Translations under genes and position numbers: made by a program
The notes under the pieces: model-generated
Seen by the model: only the letters and a program-made list of their open reading frames with translations
What the model was told of the DNA's origin: nothing
Databases searched by the model: none
Part shown: positions 5,174-6,039 of the stretch, in pieces
Numbering within the stretch: position 1 is the first letter of the stretch
How the letters are laid out: each line of letters starts with the position of its first letter
DNA from: Planctomycetaceae bacterium
Lineage (GTDB): Bacteria; Planctomycetota; Planctomycetia; Planctomycetales; Planctomycetaceae
Length of the DNA: 6,039 bases
NCBI GenBank assembly: GCA_016765335.1
Contig: JAESQE010000268.1
Location: forward strand, 1 to 6,039
Direction: 5' to 3'

Positions 5174-6039
5174 ATGAATAATGTCTTCTCTTTAGTGTCA
5201 TCAAAATTGATGCAGCGGACCTTTGTATTAGTCGGTCTGATGTTTTTCGGTTTGAATCTGAATTCCAACGCACAAGATCGACCGGTGATCGCGCCCACTA
5301 ACCGAAACGATCACCCGGAATCGAAAGCCACTTCTCCTGAAGATTCCAAGAAGACGTTTACAGTCGCTGAGGATCTACGATTTGAACAACTGCTCAGCGA
5401 ACCGCTGATTGCCCAGCCGCTTCAGATTAGTTTTGATACCCGGGGCCGCCTGTGGCTGTTGGAGTACCGTCAGTATCCCAGACCTGCTGGCCTGAAAGTA
5501 AAAAGTCACGATGTGTTCTGGCGAGCAGTCTACGACAAAGTCCCGCTGGCTCCGCCGAATCATGTGCGTGGTAAAGATCAAATATCGATTCACGAAGATA
5601 CCAACGGCGATGGCGTGTTCGATAAACACAAAGTCTTTGTCGACGGCTTGAATATCGCAACGGCCTGTGCAGTTGGTGGCGGCGGAGTGTGGGTGCTTAA
5701 TGCTCCGTACTTATTGTTTTACCCTGATAAAAACCAGGACGACATTCCCGATGGCGATCCCGAAGTGCACTTAGCTGGCTTTGGATTGCAAGATACCCAC
5801 TCGGTTGTAAACAGTTTGCGATTTGGGCCAGATGGTTGGTTGTATGCTGCTCAGGGAAGTACGGTTAACGGCAGTGTGATTCGACCGGGCATCGATAAAA
5901 AACCAGTCAAATCTTTAGGACAAAACATTTGGCGATATCATCCCACAAAAAAGATCTATGAGATTTTTGCTGAAGGGGGAGGAAACGCTTTTTCTGTAGA
6001 GATTGATAAACAAGGCCGCATTTTTTCTGGACACAATGG
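5174..6039 (+). CDS. Secreted PVC-type dehydrogenase-like beta-propeller protein, N-terminal part (partial, runs off the right edge)
   Basis: The frame is open from ATG 5174 to the window end: 288 codons plus two bases. A signal peptide is visible: basic KLMQR (11-15), a hydrophobic core FVLVGLMFFGLNL (17-29) and a likely cut after SNA (31-33). ATG at 5210 (residue 13) is a possible alternative start. Then FTVAEDLRFEQLLSEPLIAQP (62-82) leads into propeller blades: ISFDTRGRLWLLEYRQYPRP (85-104), ISIHEDTNGDGVFDKHKVFVDGL (137-159), VWVLNAPYLLFYPDKNQDDIPDG (172-194), and VNSLRFGPDGWLYAAQGS (212-229). This series is the planctomycete/verrucomicrobial 'putative membrane-bound dehydrogenase' N-terminal family (Piru_Ver_Nterm, TIGR02604), related in fold to NHL and PQQ-glucose dehydrogenase propellers. 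EDTNGDGVFD and DKNQDDIPD look like calcium-binding loops. Full-length members are often about 900 residues or more, with HEAT repeats and a CxxCH cytochrome domain; that part lies outside the window. Substrate unknown. Confidence 0.88.
   Translation, partial: MNNVFSLVSSKLMQRTFVLVGLMFFGLNLNSNAQDRPVIAPTNRNDHPESKATSPEDSKKTFTVAEDLRFEQLLSEPLIAQPLQISFDTRGRLWLLEYRQYPRPAGLKVKSHDVFWRAVYDKVPLAPPNHVRGKDQISIHEDTNGDGVFDKHKVFVDGLNIATACAVGGGGVWVLNAPYLLFYPDKNQDDIPDGDPEVHLAGFGLQDTHSVVNSLRFGPDGWLYAAQGSTVNGSVIRPGIDKKPVKSLGQNIWRYHPTKKIYEIFAEGGGNAFSVEIDKQGRIFSGHN

Noticed and set aside
4983..5273. Minus-strand open frame of 96 codons across the divergent region
   Set aside because: It overlaps the signal peptide coding sequence of the propeller gene, has no recognisable domain, and covers an A+T-rich promoter-like region.
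5375..5660. Minus-strand open frames inside the propeller gene
   Set aside because: They are antisense to clear propeller blade motifs of the plus-strand gene.

Overview
The window looks like chromosomal DNA of a planctomycete of moderate G+C, probably order Planctomycetales. Two genes support this. One is the start of a secreted 'Pirellula/Verrucomicrobium N-terminal' dehydrogenase-like beta-propeller protein (right edge). The other is a 752-residue membrane protein whose N-terminus carries the duplicated YLDD/YLDN module I associate with planctomycetes. The genus cannot be fixed from this sequence alone. I see no rRNA, tRNA, CRISPR array, transposase or phage gene.

Layout, left to right. 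(1) Positions 1-271, minus strand: the first 90 codons of a multi-pass membrane protein cut by the left edge, starting at GTG with a good GAGGA ribosome site. (2) Positions 322-342: a hairpin whose minus-strand arm contains AAGGAGGAG. (3) Positions 424-1158, minus: a family 2 glycosyltransferase of the polyprenyl/dolichyl-phosphate sugar synthase type. (4) Positions 1196-1996, minus: a small soluble histidine kinase with no recognisable sensor domain, only 37 bases upstream of the glycosyltransferase start. (5) Positions 2027-2614: a gene-poor stretch with a strong imperfect hairpin and fragmentary open frames. (6) Positions 2615-4873, minus: the large protein, with a cytoplasmic anti-sigma-like double module, one membrane helix, a Pro/Lys/Thr-rich linker, a FecR-like domain and a HEAT-like helical C-terminus. 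(7) Positions 4874-5173: a divergent control region with two dyads. (8) Positions 5174-6039, plus: the signal peptide and first propeller part of the dehydrogenase-like protein, cut by the right edge.

How the parts may work together (inference). Kinase, glycosyltransferase and left-edge membrane protein all read leftward and may form one unit. In it the GT2 enzyme would charge a polyprenyl-phosphate with sugar, and the membrane protein could be a GT-C-type transferase that uses it, but only two helices of that protein are visible. The large protein resembles a FecR-like signal transducer built as a single chain, yet no sigma factor gene lies in the window. Its divergent neighbour is an exported propeller of a family that often ends in HEAT repeats and a c-type cytochrome domain; the two share a 300-base promoter region.

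The most unusual item is the domain architecture of the 752-residue protein. The remaining observations are modest, and nothing here amounts to a clearly new multi-gene system.
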